A stretch of 64,000 nucleotides of DNA from NCBI RefSeq assembly GCF_000156235.1, contig NZ_DS996809.1, positions 1 to 64,000 on the forward strand. The letters run 5' to 3'. Below are positions 43,016 through 52,153 of the stretch, piece by piece; the first letter of the stretch is position 1, and every line of letters starts with the position of its first letter. This DNA comes from Pseudovibrio sp000156235. Its GTDB lineage: Bacteria > Pseudomonadota > Alphaproteobacteria > Rhizobiales > Stappiaceae. Below the pieces are notes generated by a model, which saw only the letters and a list, made by a program, of their open reading frames with translations, ran no database searches and was not told the origin of the DNA. Position numbers and translations under genes: made by a program.

Positions 43016-43783
43016 TTAACGCGGAGCCATGCGGATCGCGCCATCCAGACGGATAGTTTCGCCGTTCAGCATTGGGTTGGTGCAGATAGCTTCAACCAGC
43101 TGTGCATACTCATCACCACGACCCAGACGGGATGGGAATGGAACCTGCTGACCGAGAGAATCCTGCACTTCCTGAGAAAGGCCGCGCAGCATTGGGGTTT
43201 CAAAGATGCCCGGCGCAATGGTCATTACGCGGATGCCGGATTTGGACAGGTCACGAGCAACAGGCAGTGTCAGAGCTGCAATACCGCCTTTGGACGCGGC
43301 GTAAGCTGCCTGACCGATCTGACCATCAAACGCTGCGACAGATGCGGTGGAGATGACCACACCGCGCTCACCATCTTCTGTGAGCGGGTCAAGGTTTGCC
43401 ATGCGTGTTGCAGCAAACGATGTACAGCGGAACGTGCCAACCAGGTTCACGTTGATGACCGTCTGGAACATGTCCATTGGGTGCGGTTCACCACGAGACG
43501 TGGTTTTGGCAACTGGTGCGATACCTGCGCAGTTGACGAGGATGCGCGTTGGGCCGTGCGCTGCTTCAGCTGCATCCAGACCTGCTTTCACGCTGTCATC
43601 GCTGGTGACGTCAACTTTTACAAACTGAGCACCGATTTCCTGTGCAAGTGCATTACCAGCTTCTTCGTTCACGTCAAAAAGAGTTACTTTCACGCCGTGG
43701 CTGGCCAATTTCCGTGCGGTTGCCGCGCCAAGACCTGATGAGCCGCCAGTTACTACGGCTGCAATTTCATTGTTAAGTTGCAT
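43016..43783 (-). CDS. SDR-family 3-hydroxyacyl-CoA dehydrogenase, type II-like
   Basis: A 255-residue classical short-chain dehydrogenase: TGGSSGLGAATARKL (cofactor loop, with Asp after the second strand indicating NAD), NCAGIAP, catalytic Ser in ISTASVAAFDGQ and YAASKGG (Tyr-Lys). The APGIFETPMLRGL stretch and overall pattern match bacterial relatives of HSD17B10. It likely oxidises 3-hydroxyacyl-CoA or 2-methyl-3-hydroxybutyryl-CoA in fatty acid or isoleucine degradation. A 110-base gap separates it from the upstream cyclase gene; it probably has its own promoter. Confidence 0.9.
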   Translation of the reverse strand: MQLNNEIAAVVTGGSSGLGAATARKLASHGVKVTLFDVNEEAGNALAQEIGAQFVKVDVTSDDSVKAGLDAAEAAHGPTRILVNCAGIAPVAKTTSRGEPHPMDMFQTVINVNLVGTFRCTSFAATRMANLDPLTEDGERGVVISTASVAAFDGQIGQAAYAASKGGIAALTLPVARDLSKSGIRVMTIAPGIFETPMLRGLSQEVQDSLGQQVPFPSRLGRGDEYAQLVEAICTNPMLNGETIRLDGAIRMAPR

Positions 43784-43893
43784 GGAATCCCATCCCGATT
43801 CATTTTGTTTGCCCCGCGTCTTTCAAAGCTCCCGCCAAAATTCTTTGAAAGCTGCAAAATGCTGTTATGCGGGTCGGCATGAGAAAATCGTTC

Positions 43894-45363
43894 TCATGCC
43901 AAAGCCACAAGGTCTACTTTTCCGGTGATTCCTGCAACACACTCGGACTTTAAATCTAGCATATTTCCCTTATACCCTTGTCGTAGGGCCATGGAATAAG
44001 TCGCTCCGTCCGTCAGGAACCGTGTGCCTTGCACTTTGTTGGCAGCCTCCAACTTCGCTGCGCGGTTCACGGCATCTCCAATCACTGTGAACTCCAAACG
44101 GTCCCGTACCCCGACAATACCAACACTGACCGGGCCTGCTGCCACGCCAACACCGATTTCAAACTTCATTGGCCAGCCTGCGGCTTCCAGATCAGCACTT
44201 TCTTCTTCCAGAATGTGGGCTAGCTCAACACCTGCACGAAGCGCATCTGCTGCGTAAGTTTCTGTATCCGAGACGGCGCCAAAGGTGGCGAGGATACCGT
44301 CACCGAGGAACTTATCGATCTTGCCTCCCTCACCCAAAATCGCTTTGGCTGCCTTCTTTTGGTAAAGGCTGAGCACGCGCATGGTGGTTTCAGGAGGCAG
44401 CTTTGCAGCGGTTTTGGTGAAGGATCTGATATCGACCAGCAAGACGGCCACATCTCTGATTTCACCGGTACCAGCTTTGAGTCTGCTTTCAGATTCCACA
44501 ATGGAACTGGCCACTTCCGGGGTGAAGAAGCGGCTCAAATCTTTCACCGCATTCTTCTGGCGAATTGCGGAAAAGAAGGTTCGGCGGGCTCTGAAGATGG
44601 ACAGAGCGAGCAATGCCGTCACCGAGAGGATGATGATCAGCTTATCCAGCTCAGCTCCGATGAGTACAGCTTCGCCTGTGAGATACTCAATGTAGTTGCG
44701 GGTTATGAGCGTTGAACCGCCTTGATAAGTGAGGGCGTAGAACACCAATCCGAGCCACCCCAGCGCTCCGAAGACACCGGTGAGGATCACGTATCTTGGG
44801 TCAAAACGTAATGCTCTCAAGGCGATAAAGAGGAACAGGTACATCAAGGTTGGGGCCTTGAGGTAGAAGGTCGGGTGCTGGGCATACTGGATATGGAAGG
44901 AGAAAATCAGCCCAACCAGAAGCGCCACGTCTGCCATAATAGAGAGGACCAGATACCAGACCGGCAGAATGGTTTTGAAGGAGACGTAAATTCGGATGAG
45001 GGTAAAGACCAAGTAGCAGGAAAAGGCGATAGGGACAAAGTTGAAGCCCATTGTGCCTTCTGCGCGAGGGGCAAGCGCATAGAGGATCGCAAAGAAGATG
45101 ATAACGCCAAGCTGGACGATACCAATGAGGCGCTCGGATGCTGCTTCCTGGCGGGCAACTTCGCGGCGGACACGCAGTGGGAGATCCCCTTCCGGGGCTT
45201 TGGGTCCCAAGACGCCGCGTTTTATCTGCTGGTAGAGGGAGGGTTCAGCTTTTTTCTTGTAGGAAATGCCGTGGAATTTCTCGCTCAAGTCCACATTCGT
45301 TTTTTTGTCAGATCCGCGTTTTTTTGAGGGATCGGAGTTTTCTGGACCACTTCCAACTGCCAC
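43894..45363 (-). CDS. Membrane class III adenylate/guanylate cyclase
   Basis: A 489-residue protein. Residues 1-75 are charged and cytosolic; about 79-260 contain six to seven hydrophobic helices; residues 300-489 are a class III cyclase domain with metal Asp311 (LLVDIRSFT) and Asp355 (GKIDKFLGDGILATFG), and the EFTVIGDAVNRAAKLE segment. It should make cAMP or cGMP in the cytosol in response to a membrane signal. GTG 45363 has an excellent GGGAGG five bases upstream. It is the last gene of a set with an MBL hydrolase, a cyclic-nucleotide-binding protein and an ABC transporter. Nucleotide preference is not certain. Confidence 0.9.
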   Translation of the reverse strand: MAVGSGPENSDPSKKRGSDKKTNVDLSEKFHGISYKKKAEPSLYQQIKRGVLGPKAPEGDLPLRVRREVARQEAASERLIGIVQLGVIIFFAILYALAPRAEGTMGFNFVPIAFSCYLVFTLIRIYVSFKTILPVWYLVLSIMADVALLVGLIFSFHIQYAQHPTFYLKAPTLMYLFLFIALRALRFDPRYVILTGVFGALGWLGLVFYALTYQGGSTLITRNYIEYLTGEAVLIGAELDKLIIILSVTALLALSIFRARRTFFSAIRQKNAVKDLSRFFTPEVASSIVESESRLKAGTGEIRDVAVLLVDIRSFTKTAAKLPPETTMRVLSLYQKKAAKAILGEGGKIDKFLGDGILATFGAVSDTETYAADALRAGVELAHILEEESADLEAAGWPMKFEIGVGVAAGPVSVGIVGVRDRLEFTVIGDAVNRAAKLEAANKVQGTRFLTDGATYSMALRQGYKGNMLDLKSECVAGITGKVDLVALA

Positions 45364-45450
45364 ACTTTCCTCCCGTCACACCATTTCGTTGGCGTTGCTG
45401 GTTTGCTCGCAATTTCATCAGATCAACAGCGAGCGACGGGTGCGTGAACT

Positions 45451-46272
45451 TTATGGTTTGAAGACCATCCCCTCAGAGGCCACGATAGCTCGTGGATGCA
45501 TCTGTTGAGCGGCCAAACCGATTTCGTCCAGTTCATCATCCGTGCGCCGCGGATCGTGATGAAAGATCACGGGCGTTTTCACGTTGGCGCGCTGGCATAT
45601 TCCGACCACATGCTCCCATGTGGAATGTCCCCAACCCTTATATTTAGGGTATTCAGCTGAGGTGTACATCCCATCCTGGATCACAACATCAGCATCACGG
45701 ATAAAATCTAGGACAGCAGCGTCGTGATGAGCGCTCCCCATTTCGTGATCTGTGATGATGCACATGGCCTTACCATTGTACTCCATCCGGTAGCCACAGG
45801 CTCCGCCCGGATGGTTTAGCGCAACTGTTTTGATTATCAGGCCATTGTCTTTCTTCAGGGTGTCACCTGCATTGAAACTTTTAAAGGAAACAGCAGATAA
45901 CGTGTTGGCTCCTACCGGGAAAATAGGGGGGGACATGATCCGGCAGATGATATCCTTCAGGTCGCAGGGATCACTGAAATGGCCTGCCGTCAGCCGGATG
46001 CGGAAGTTTGGATCGTAGGCAGGCTCAAAGAAGGGCAGACCACAGATGTGGTCCAGATGAGTATGTGTGAAGAGAAGGTCGATGTCGCGATGTGGGCCTC
46101 TCATCATTTCCTTGCCCAGATTGCGTGCACCAGACCCACAGTCGACCATCAACAGAACGTCCCCCGCCCGTATTTCAAAGCAGGTTGTTTCTCCGCCGTA
46201 TCTAAGAGTTTCGGGACCAGCAGCAGCTGTTGAACCGCGAACACCCCAAATTTTAAGAGAAAACTCGTTCAA
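45451..46272 (-). CDS. Metallo-beta-lactamase-fold hydrolase with HxHLDH motif
   Basis: A 273-residue MBL protein: WGVRGSTAAAG at the N terminus, DCGSGARNLGKEM, the di-metal motif HTHLDHICGLPFF, NHPGGACGYR, ITDHEMG and HHDPRRTDDEL with late metal ligands. HxHLDH is also the hallmark of class II cyclic-nucleotide phosphodiesterases, and with a cyclase and a cNMP-binding protein as neighbours a phosphodiesterase role is plausible but unproven; PhnP-like or RNase Z-like activities are alternatives. The only start in reach is TTG 46272, with AAAGG upstream. It lies 13 bases after the preceding gene. Confidence 0.85.
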   Translation of the reverse strand: MNEFSLKIWGVRGSTAAAGPETLRYGGETTCFEIRAGDVLLMVDCGSGARNLGKEMMRGPHRDIDLLFTHTHLDHICGLPFFEPAYDPNFRIRLTAGHFSDPCDLKDIICRIMSPPIFPVGANTLSAVSFKSFNAGDTLKKDNGLIIKTVALNHPGGACGYRMEYNGKAMCIITDHEMGSAHHDAAVLDFIRDADVVIQDGMYTSAEYPKYKGWGHSTWEHVVGICQRANVKTPVIFHHDPRRTDDELDEIGLAAQQMHPRAIVASEGMVFKP

Positions 46273-46285
46273 GTAATCTGGCCTT

Positions 46286-46726
46286 TCAAGTGGACGCAGG
46301 CCGAGCCTGCGCTAGTTCTCTGGTCGTCTTTTCCAATCGCAACGCCAACACACGCATGATTTCCAATGAGACTTTCGGGAACTCCGCGATGAGTTTCAGA
46401 AAGTCATCCTTAGATATTGCGAGGATATGTGTTGTTCCAACCGACTGCAGAGTGGCAGTTCTTGGTACATCACACAAAATCGCAATTTCACCAATGATGG
46501 CATATTGTCCGACCCGCGCAACCTCATTTTCATCAACAAACACAGCAACTTCACCAGAAAGGACAACAAATGCACTGTCGCCATCATCTCCCTGATGGCA
46601 CAAATGTTCCCCTTCCTGAAACTCCATGCGATCACTAATGAACGCGAGGAGACGAAGTTTACTCGGTTCCAGTCCTTCAAAGAGAGGGACGCGGCTCAAA
46701 GCTTGGACTTCAGCATCTATAGTCAC
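46286..46726 (-). CDS. Stand-alone cyclic nucleotide-binding domain protein
   Basis: A 146-residue single cNMP-binding domain with no DNA-binding or enzymatic partner domain. It starts VPLFEGLEPSKLRLLA, and the phosphate-binding cassette reads IGEIAILCDVPRTATL, with the Glu (ribose 2'-OH) and Arg (phosphate) intact, so it should bind cAMP or cGMP. The C-terminal helix (LEIMRVLALRLEKTTRELAQ) may contact a partner protein. GTG 46726 has GGGAGGG upstream. It lies between the ABC transporter and the MBL gene; a sensor or regulatory subunit for the transporter is a reasonable guess. Confidence 0.9.
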   Translation of the reverse strand: MTIDAEVQALSRVPLFEGLEPSKLRLLAFISDRMEFQEGEHLCHQGDDGDSAFVVLSGEVAVFVDENEVARVGQYAIIGEIAILCDVPRTATLQSVGTTHILAISKDDFLKLIAEFPKVSLEIMRVLALRLEKTTRELAQARPAST

Positions 46727-46826
46727 ATTTCCCTCCCAATAACTTGATGAGCATAGCTGAACTCAATCCAGCAATCTGTGTTACAGCTCACACCATCTCG
46801 CCTTTGTTTCACCATAGTTCCCAAGA

Positions 46827-49415
46827 CTATCTCTCGATAACCCTCCCATTTTCTAGGTGAACCGCCGTTTCAAACTCCTCAGCGACGGTCTCATTACTTA
46901 CTCCAAACATGAAAATTTTATCTGACATCAGCTTTTTAAGGTCTGTGCGCAGCTCTTTGTCGGTCGCACTGGCGCTGTTTGCTGTCTCGTCCAGAATATA
47001 TATATGAGCGTTTTTCAACAATGCGCGGACCAGACATATCAACCTACGCTGGTGTGAAGACAGCTTCGCACCGGCCACTCCCACGTGATAATCGAAGGCA
47101 GCGCGGCGGATCGGGACAATGAGATCGCGCTCCCGGACCAGTTCCTGCAGAACCTGCTGGATTTTCTGGCGCGCATCGCGGCGGTCCAGCCTTGCATGAC
47201 CAAAGACCAGATTGTCTTCAATACTGAGCGTGGTCAGGTATGTTTCCGGATCAAAGAACTCGAAGCGCTCGTTGTCCTTGCCTACACTCTCAATAAACTG
47301 AGCGCGGGCGGCGACGATCTTGTCCCGCATCTCATCATCCAAAACACCAAGACGGTGCTTGGCGGGGATGAGTTTGAGTGCAAGGGCGATGAGGCGCGCT
47401 CTGTCGACATCCTTCAGTCTTCTGCGCTGGCCACCTTTCTGTTCATTCACAATACGACCAAATTCTGGCAGATCTTCGCGGCTGATGAAGGAGTATCTGT
47501 TTAACAGGTCACTGTCTGCACTGACATCTGCAAACAGTTCCACCATGGTCGTTGCGATTTTGAGGCCGATGTCGCTAAGAAGCACATCAAAGCCGGTTTG
47601 TTTGAGGAAGGCTGAGATCTGCGGATCGGTCGGGACATGCTCGATGGTCATAAAGTGTTCTTTGGGGCTGGCAAAGAACAGGTTCTGCGCCAGATTGGCC
47701 GACATGTTGAACTTTTCCGGATCCCAGAACTCAACCAGATTTTGTAGTCGCGCATCCCCCTTAATCTTCTCGCAAAAGGCTTTTCGGGCGGCGAGCAGGT
47801 TTGGCACCAGTTCGCAGTTCACTTCCTCGCAGTAACGCTGATCAATGACCGTTTCCACGCCTAAAAGATAGAGATCTCGCGAGAAACCTGCGACTTTGCA
47901 GAGTTCGAGGGCTCTCTCCTCCAGCTCTTGCATGGAGCTGGCGTTTGCCTGCTCAAAGTCTTCCCAGCGCGCCTTGAGATCAAAGAAGGGATTGAGCGTC
48001 ATCTCCGCTTCTCGTAATTGGCGCTGGCGCTTCTTCAGGTCACTGCCTTCGTAGTCGATGGTCTCTTGCGGTCTGTGGCGCAGGCCGTAAAACAGGTTGT
48101 CGCGAATAGTCCCCGTCCAGACATGAAGGTGCCCACCCACATAGGCGATTTGCCGGCCCAGCGTGGATTCCGACAGGTTCTCAAAACTGGTTTGATTGAC
48201 ACTGACCGAGCCAGAGGTTGGACTGAGCAAGCCCGCTGCCATTTGCAGCAGCTCGGCCCGTCCTGACCCATCTATGCCTGTGACAGCCAGAGGTTTACCG
48301 GGTTCAACAATAAGTGAAACACCATGAACCTCCTGCCCTGTTCCTGCACCTGAAAGGCCAAGCTTATCGAGCGTGAGCGGACCGGATAGCGGAAGCGTTT
48401 CATCTTCCAAGAGGCGTTGCTTATCGTATAGATCTGGTGGATCGAAGTTCTCAACAACGGTCTGGTATTTGACTGAAACGTCTGCGGTCATCTGATAGTA
48501 CGCCAACAGCTCTTTCCATGGGCCCGCCAGATCTTTGTAGGCTGCGATCACAGCAATCAGCGCGCCTATGCTGAGTTGGCCTTTGATGACCAGATAACCG
48601 CCGATGAAGTAGAAGAAGAACGGCGTCAGCTGGTTCATGAAGTTATTGACGAACTTGATGAAATACTTGCGATTGTAGATATCGAAGCGAATGCGGAAGT
48701 TGCGGTAGAGCCGATCAGATAGGTCCGCAGAATGCCAGGCCGAGGTGTCATTGCTATGGATCTCTGAAATACCGGAGATACTCTCGCCAACCTTATCCGC
48801 AATCACGCGCACATTCTTCACGCGTTGGCGCGACAGTCGCACGACCTTTTGCTGCAATTTGGGAATGATGTAGCCCTGCACCGGATATAGCGAAATAGCT
48901 GCCAGACCGAGCAGTGGATCCTGCATGAAAATGAAGCCAACCTGCACCACCAACATGCCGCCCTGATAGGCTGGCAGGGCAAAGGCCTCGCCAACAAAAC
49001 CACCTACATCCTCGACCTCAGCGGTAATCATTGGTATGATCTCGCCGGAGCTGACCTTCTTAAAGTGAGGCAGGCGGAAGCGGAGTACGCGCTGAAACAG
49101 CTCAAACCGCAACTGGCGTAGCATCCTCTCGCCCAGTCTACCCTTGTAGATATTGAGGTAGAGTTTGATGCAGTTGCTAACGACAACAAGAACCAAGAAC
49201 AAAATACAAAGCACCGCCAGGTACTCGATTTGCCCGAGTTGGACACCCCAAAACTCTACCGGGAAATTGCTACCCTGAATTGCTTCATTGGTAATTGTCT
49301 TAGGCAGATCCAGCAGGATGTAACTGACCGGATAGGACAATAAGGTGACTAGAAGAATCGCCACTTGATAGCGGGCCGAGTTCTTCCAGATGAATTGGAA
49401 AAGCGATTTTTCCAT
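46827..49415 (-). CDS. ABC exporter-like protein with degenerate, insert-bearing ATPase domain
   Basis: An 862-residue protein. Residues 1 to about 330 are a six-helix ABC exporter membrane domain (AILLVTLLSYPVSYILL; SSGEIIPMITAEVEDVGG). The C-terminal ATPase is abnormal: Walker A reads GIDGSGRAE (Lys to Arg386, Ser/Thr to Ala), the signature LSSHQ at about 785, Walker B IYILDET is intact, and the usual switch His is missing (FGVSNE). Walker A and signature are about 400 residues apart instead of about 100; the roughly 300-residue insert contains a duplicated 45-residue unit. ATG 49415 with GGAG upstream is preferred to GTG 49421. It heads the minus-strand cyclic-nucleotide gene set. Confidence 0.88.
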   Translation of the reverse strand: MEKSLFQFIWKNSARYQVAILLVTLLSYPVSYILLDLPKTITNEAIQGSNFPVEFWGVQLGQIEYLAVLCILFLVLVVVSNCIKLYLNIYKGRLGERMLRQLRFELFQRVLRFRLPHFKKVSSGEIIPMITAEVEDVGGFVGEAFALPAYQGGMLVVQVGFIFMQDPLLGLAAISLYPVQGYIIPKLQQKVVRLSRQRVKNVRVIADKVGESISGISEIHSNDTSAWHSADLSDRLYRNFRIRFDIYNRKYFIKFVNNFMNQLTPFFFYFIGGYLVIKGQLSIGALIAVIAAYKDLAGPWKELLAYYQMTADVSVKYQTVVENFDPPDLYDKQRLLEDETLPLSGPLTLDKLGLSGAGTGQEVHGVSLIVEPGKPLAVTGIDGSGRAELLQMAAGLLSPTSGSVSVNQTSFENLSESTLGRQIAYVGGHLHVWTGTIRDNLFYGLRHRPQETIDYEGSDLKKRQRQLREAEMTLNPFFDLKARWEDFEQANASSMQELEERALELCKVAGFSRDLYLLGVETVIDQRYCEEVNCELVPNLLAARKAFCEKIKGDARLQNLVEFWDPEKFNMSANLAQNLFFASPKEHFMTIEHVPTDPQISAFLKQTGFDVLLSDIGLKIATTMVELFADVSADSDLLNRYSFISREDLPEFGRIVNEQKGGQRRRLKDVDRARLIALALKLIPAKHRLGVLDDEMRDKIVAARAQFIESVGKDNERFEFFDPETYLTTLSIEDNLVFGHARLDRRDARQKIQQVLQELVRERDLIVPIRRAAFDYHVGVAGAKLSSHQRRLICLVRALLKNAHIYILDETANSASATDKELRTDLKKLMSDKIFMFGVSNETVAEEFETAVHLENGRVIER

Positions 49416-49667
49416 GTCCACTCCGATTAAGCTCAGGCCAGGCTAACCCAAACTGAGGCGATGCGATTTACACTTCAACTGACGCAAGGGAACTTTACGC
49501 TTCAAGATCTTAAAAAAACGGCACAAAACCCTCTTCATCCCTTGGATTTTGGGGTTCTGTTCTGACGCTATCAGCGGATGGACTGGTTTTGCTGTTGTCT
49601 GGTGGTCCTCCCCCACTTCTATGATCTGACGCTGAGGTTTGTGCGCAGCAGATGGAATAAGAAGCGC
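49416..49667. other. Divergent promoter region, ABC transporter / glycosyltransferase cassette
   Basis: About 250 bases between the transporter gene (-) and the first glycosyltransferase gene (+). It holds an A+T-rich stretch around 49500-49520 but no palindrome strong enough to call an operator. The two units may share control here. Confidence 0.3.
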
Positions 49668-50909
49668 ATGACGGTAATGACGCCAAAAATTCTGATTTAC
49701 AGCCACGACACCTTTGGCCTTGGCCACCTGCGGCGATGCCGGACAATCGCTCAATCTCTGGTTGGCTCCTTCCCGGAAATGTCCGTCCTCATCCTTTCCG
49801 GCTCCCCTATAATTGGTAGTTTCGAGTTTCGCTCCCGAGTTGATTTCGTCCGCATACCCGGAGTGATCAAACTGCGTAGCGGGGAGTACACCTCCCTTTC
49901 GCTGCAACTGGACATCAATGAGACGATCGCAATCCGCTCATCAATCATCGAGCACACTGCAAAGGTGTTTAAGCCGGATATCTTCATTGTCGACAAAGAG
50001 CCTCTTGGACTGCGCAGCGAGGTTCTGCCTACGCTTCAGTACCTGAAAGGGCAGAAGACGCGCTTGGTGCTGGGCCTTCGCGATGTGATGGATGATCCGT
50101 TGGTGCTGAAGGAAGAATGGCTACGCAAACGGGCCTACCCTGCCCTCAATGATCTTTATGACGAGATCTGGGTTTACGGCCCATCCGTTATGAACAACCC
50201 GCTGGATGGACTTGGCTTTGACCAGTCTGTGATGCAAAAGACGCTGTTTACCGGCTATCTGCGCCGGTCAATGCCAAGTTCAGCTCAGGATTTCACAGCC
50301 CCGTTTGATGGTGCGCCTTATGTGCTGGTGACGCCCGGTGGTGGCGGAGATGGCGTTGAGCTGGTGGATTGGGTGATGCGTGCTTATGAAGCCCGGTTGC
50401 GTCCACTCTTCCCTGCTCTCATTGTGCTTGGCCCATTCATGAGCAAGGCGGATGTGGAGGCTTTTACAACTCGTGCTTCGCATCTGCGCGATGTTGAGAT
50501 CCTGCGCTTCACACCAGAGATTGAGCCTTACATGGCCAATGCAACAGCTGTGATTGGCATGGGCGGTTACAACACTTTCTGTGAGGTCCTTTCCTTCGAC
50601 AATCCGGCCTTGCTGGTTCCGCGTGTTGTGCCTCGCAGAGAACAAGCCATTCGTGCGGAGCAGGCCCAGCGGCTTGGCCTTGCGCAGATGCTGCCCATCG
50701 ACTCCTACCCAAGTGTAGAGCTGATGGTAAAGGCACTCGCCAATCTTCCGTTTATTGCCCCACCATCTCACGCCCATTCAGAGAATTACTTGGGCGGGCT
50801 TGATGTGATCAATCTCAGAACCGCTGAAATTCTTGGCATGAGTGATCAGGCCTTGATGCAACGATTGAATGTTTCTGCTGATCCTAAACTGACTTGCAAG
50901 ACGGGGTAG
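49668..50909 (+). CDS. GT-B glycosyltransferase, MurG/GT28-like
   Basis: A 413-residue GT-B protein. The N-terminal SHDTFGLGHLRRCRTIAQSL is the acceptor-side glycine loop seen in MurG-like enzymes; the C-terminal half has VTPGGGGDGVELVDW and GMGGYNTFCEVLSFDNPALLVPR, the UDP-sugar donor site. It probably transfers a hexose or hexosamine to a lipid or glycan acceptor at the inner membrane. ATG 49668 is preferred (ATG 49677 is possible); the ORF extends further upstream without a ribosome-binding site. First gene of a five-gene cassette, two bases from the next. Confidence 0.85.
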   Translation: MTVMTPKILIYSHDTFGLGHLRRCRTIAQSLVGSFPEMSVLILSGSPIIGSFEFRSRVDFVRIPGVIKLRSGEYTSLSLQLDINETIAIRSSIIEHTAKVFKPDIFIVDKEPLGLRSEVLPTLQYLKGQKTRLVLGLRDVMDDPLVLKEEWLRKRAYPALNDLYDEIWVYGPSVMNNPLDGLGFDQSVMQKTLFTGYLRRSMPSSAQDFTAPFDGAPYVLVTPGGGGDGVELVDWVMRAYEARLRPLFPALIVLGPFMSKADVEAFTTRASHLRDVEILRFTPEIEPYMANATAVIGMGGYNTFCEVLSFDNPALLVPRVVPRREQAIRAEQAQRLGLAQMLPIDSYPSVELMVKALANLPFIAPPSHAHSENYLGGLDVINLRTAEILGMSDQALMQRLNVSADPKLTCKTG

Positions 50910-50911
50910 CG

Positions 50912-52153
50912 ATGGAGAAAGGTCGTATTGCAGTCGTGGTTAAAGGGTATCCGCGTCTTTCTGAAACGTTTATTGCGCAGGAGATCTATGGCTTGCAGGA
51001 GCAAGGTGTGGAGCAACTCATTGTCGCTTTACGTCACCCGTATGATCCTTATGTGCATGACGTGCATGAGAAGATTACGGCAGATGTGCTCTATCTGACT
51101 GAGTATCTGAAAGACGATCCTCCACGCGTGAAGCGCGCTATGGACTGGGCAAAGACGCAGCCGACTTATGCTGCCGCCAGAGCTTGCTTTGAGCACGACC
51201 TGAAACACAAGAGGAATGCGGAACGGTTTCGCCGTTGGGGGCAAGCTTGTGTGATGGCTCATGAGTTACCCTCTGACGTCATCTGGATACACACGCATTA
51301 CCTTCACAGCCCCTGCACAGTTGCCCGGTACGCAGCCATGCTTTCTGGCCGCAAGTGGTCGTTTTCCGCCCATGCGAAAGACATCTGGACTACTGAGCGA
51401 TGGGAGCTTGAGACTAAGCTGGCGGATGCCGCCTGGGGTGTGACCTGCACCAAAGCTAACCTTGCTTACCTGCAATCTCTTTGCGCGGAGCCTGACAAGA
51501 TCAGCCTTGTTTATCATGGTCTAGATTTTTGCGGATTTCCTGAGGCTCCGCGTCCTGCCACCCTGCGAGACGGAACAGGAAAAGACAGTGTTCAAATCAT
51601 TTCCGTGGGGCGTCTGGTGGACAAGAAGGGCTACGATATCTTGCTGCGTGCATTCAGTGAGTTGCCCAAGGCGTTGAACTGGCACTTCACTCATGTTGGT
51701 GGAGGTGAGTTGTCTCAATCGTTAGAGGACCTTGGCAAACAGCTTGGTCTGGATGACCGGATTTCATGGCTCGGCCCACAACCTCGGGCACGGGTTTTGG
51801 ACCAGATGAAAAAGGCAGACATTTTTGCTCTCGCTTGCCGTGTCTCCAAATCAGGAGATCGGGACGGATTGCCTAATGTGGTGATGGAGGCACAAGCTAT
51901 GTCGCTGCCTTGTGTCTCGACTGAGGTGTCAGCGCTGCCTGAAATCATCGAGAGCGGGCAAACCGGCGTGTTGTGCCCTCCAGAAGATGTGCCCTCCCTT
52001 TCGGAAGCACTTCTCTCACTGATCACACAACCCGCAGAGCGCGAGCGCCTTGGCAGTAACGCGTTTCGAAGTGTGCATGATCGTTTCAGCGCCTCGCCCG
52101 GTCTGGATTTTCTGGAAGAACAGTTTTCGAGAAGCCTGGAGCCTTGCTCATGA
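50912..52153 (+). CDS. GT4-family glycosyltransferase
   Basis: A 413-residue GT-B enzyme of family 4 type: VVVKGYPRLSETFIAQEIYG at the N terminus, FSAHAKDIWTTERWE, ISVGRLVDKKGYDILLRAF at the start of the donor domain, and the EX7E-like segment DGLPNVVMEAQAMSLPCVST. It overlaps the next gene by four bases. Its start follows the previous stop by two bases. Likely adds a sugar in the same glycan assembly; donor unknown. Confidence 0.9.
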   Translation: MEKGRIAVVVKGYPRLSETFIAQEIYGLQEQGVEQLIVALRHPYDPYVHDVHEKITADVLYLTEYLKDDPPRVKRAMDWAKTQPTYAAARACFEHDLKHKRNAERFRRWGQACVMAHELPSDVIWIHTHYLHSPCTVARYAAMLSGRKWSFSAHAKDIWTTERWELETKLADAAWGVTCTKANLAYLQSLCAEPDKISLVYHGLDFCGFPEAPRPATLRDGTGKDSVQIISVGRLVDKKGYDILLRAFSELPKALNWHFTHVGGGELSQSLEDLGKQLGLDDRISWLGPQPRARVLDQMKKADIFALACRVSKSGDRDGLPNVVMEAQAMSLPCVSTEVSALPEIIESGQTGVLCPPEDVPSLSEALLSLITQPAERERLGSNAFRSVHDRFSASPGLDFLEEQFSRSLEPCS

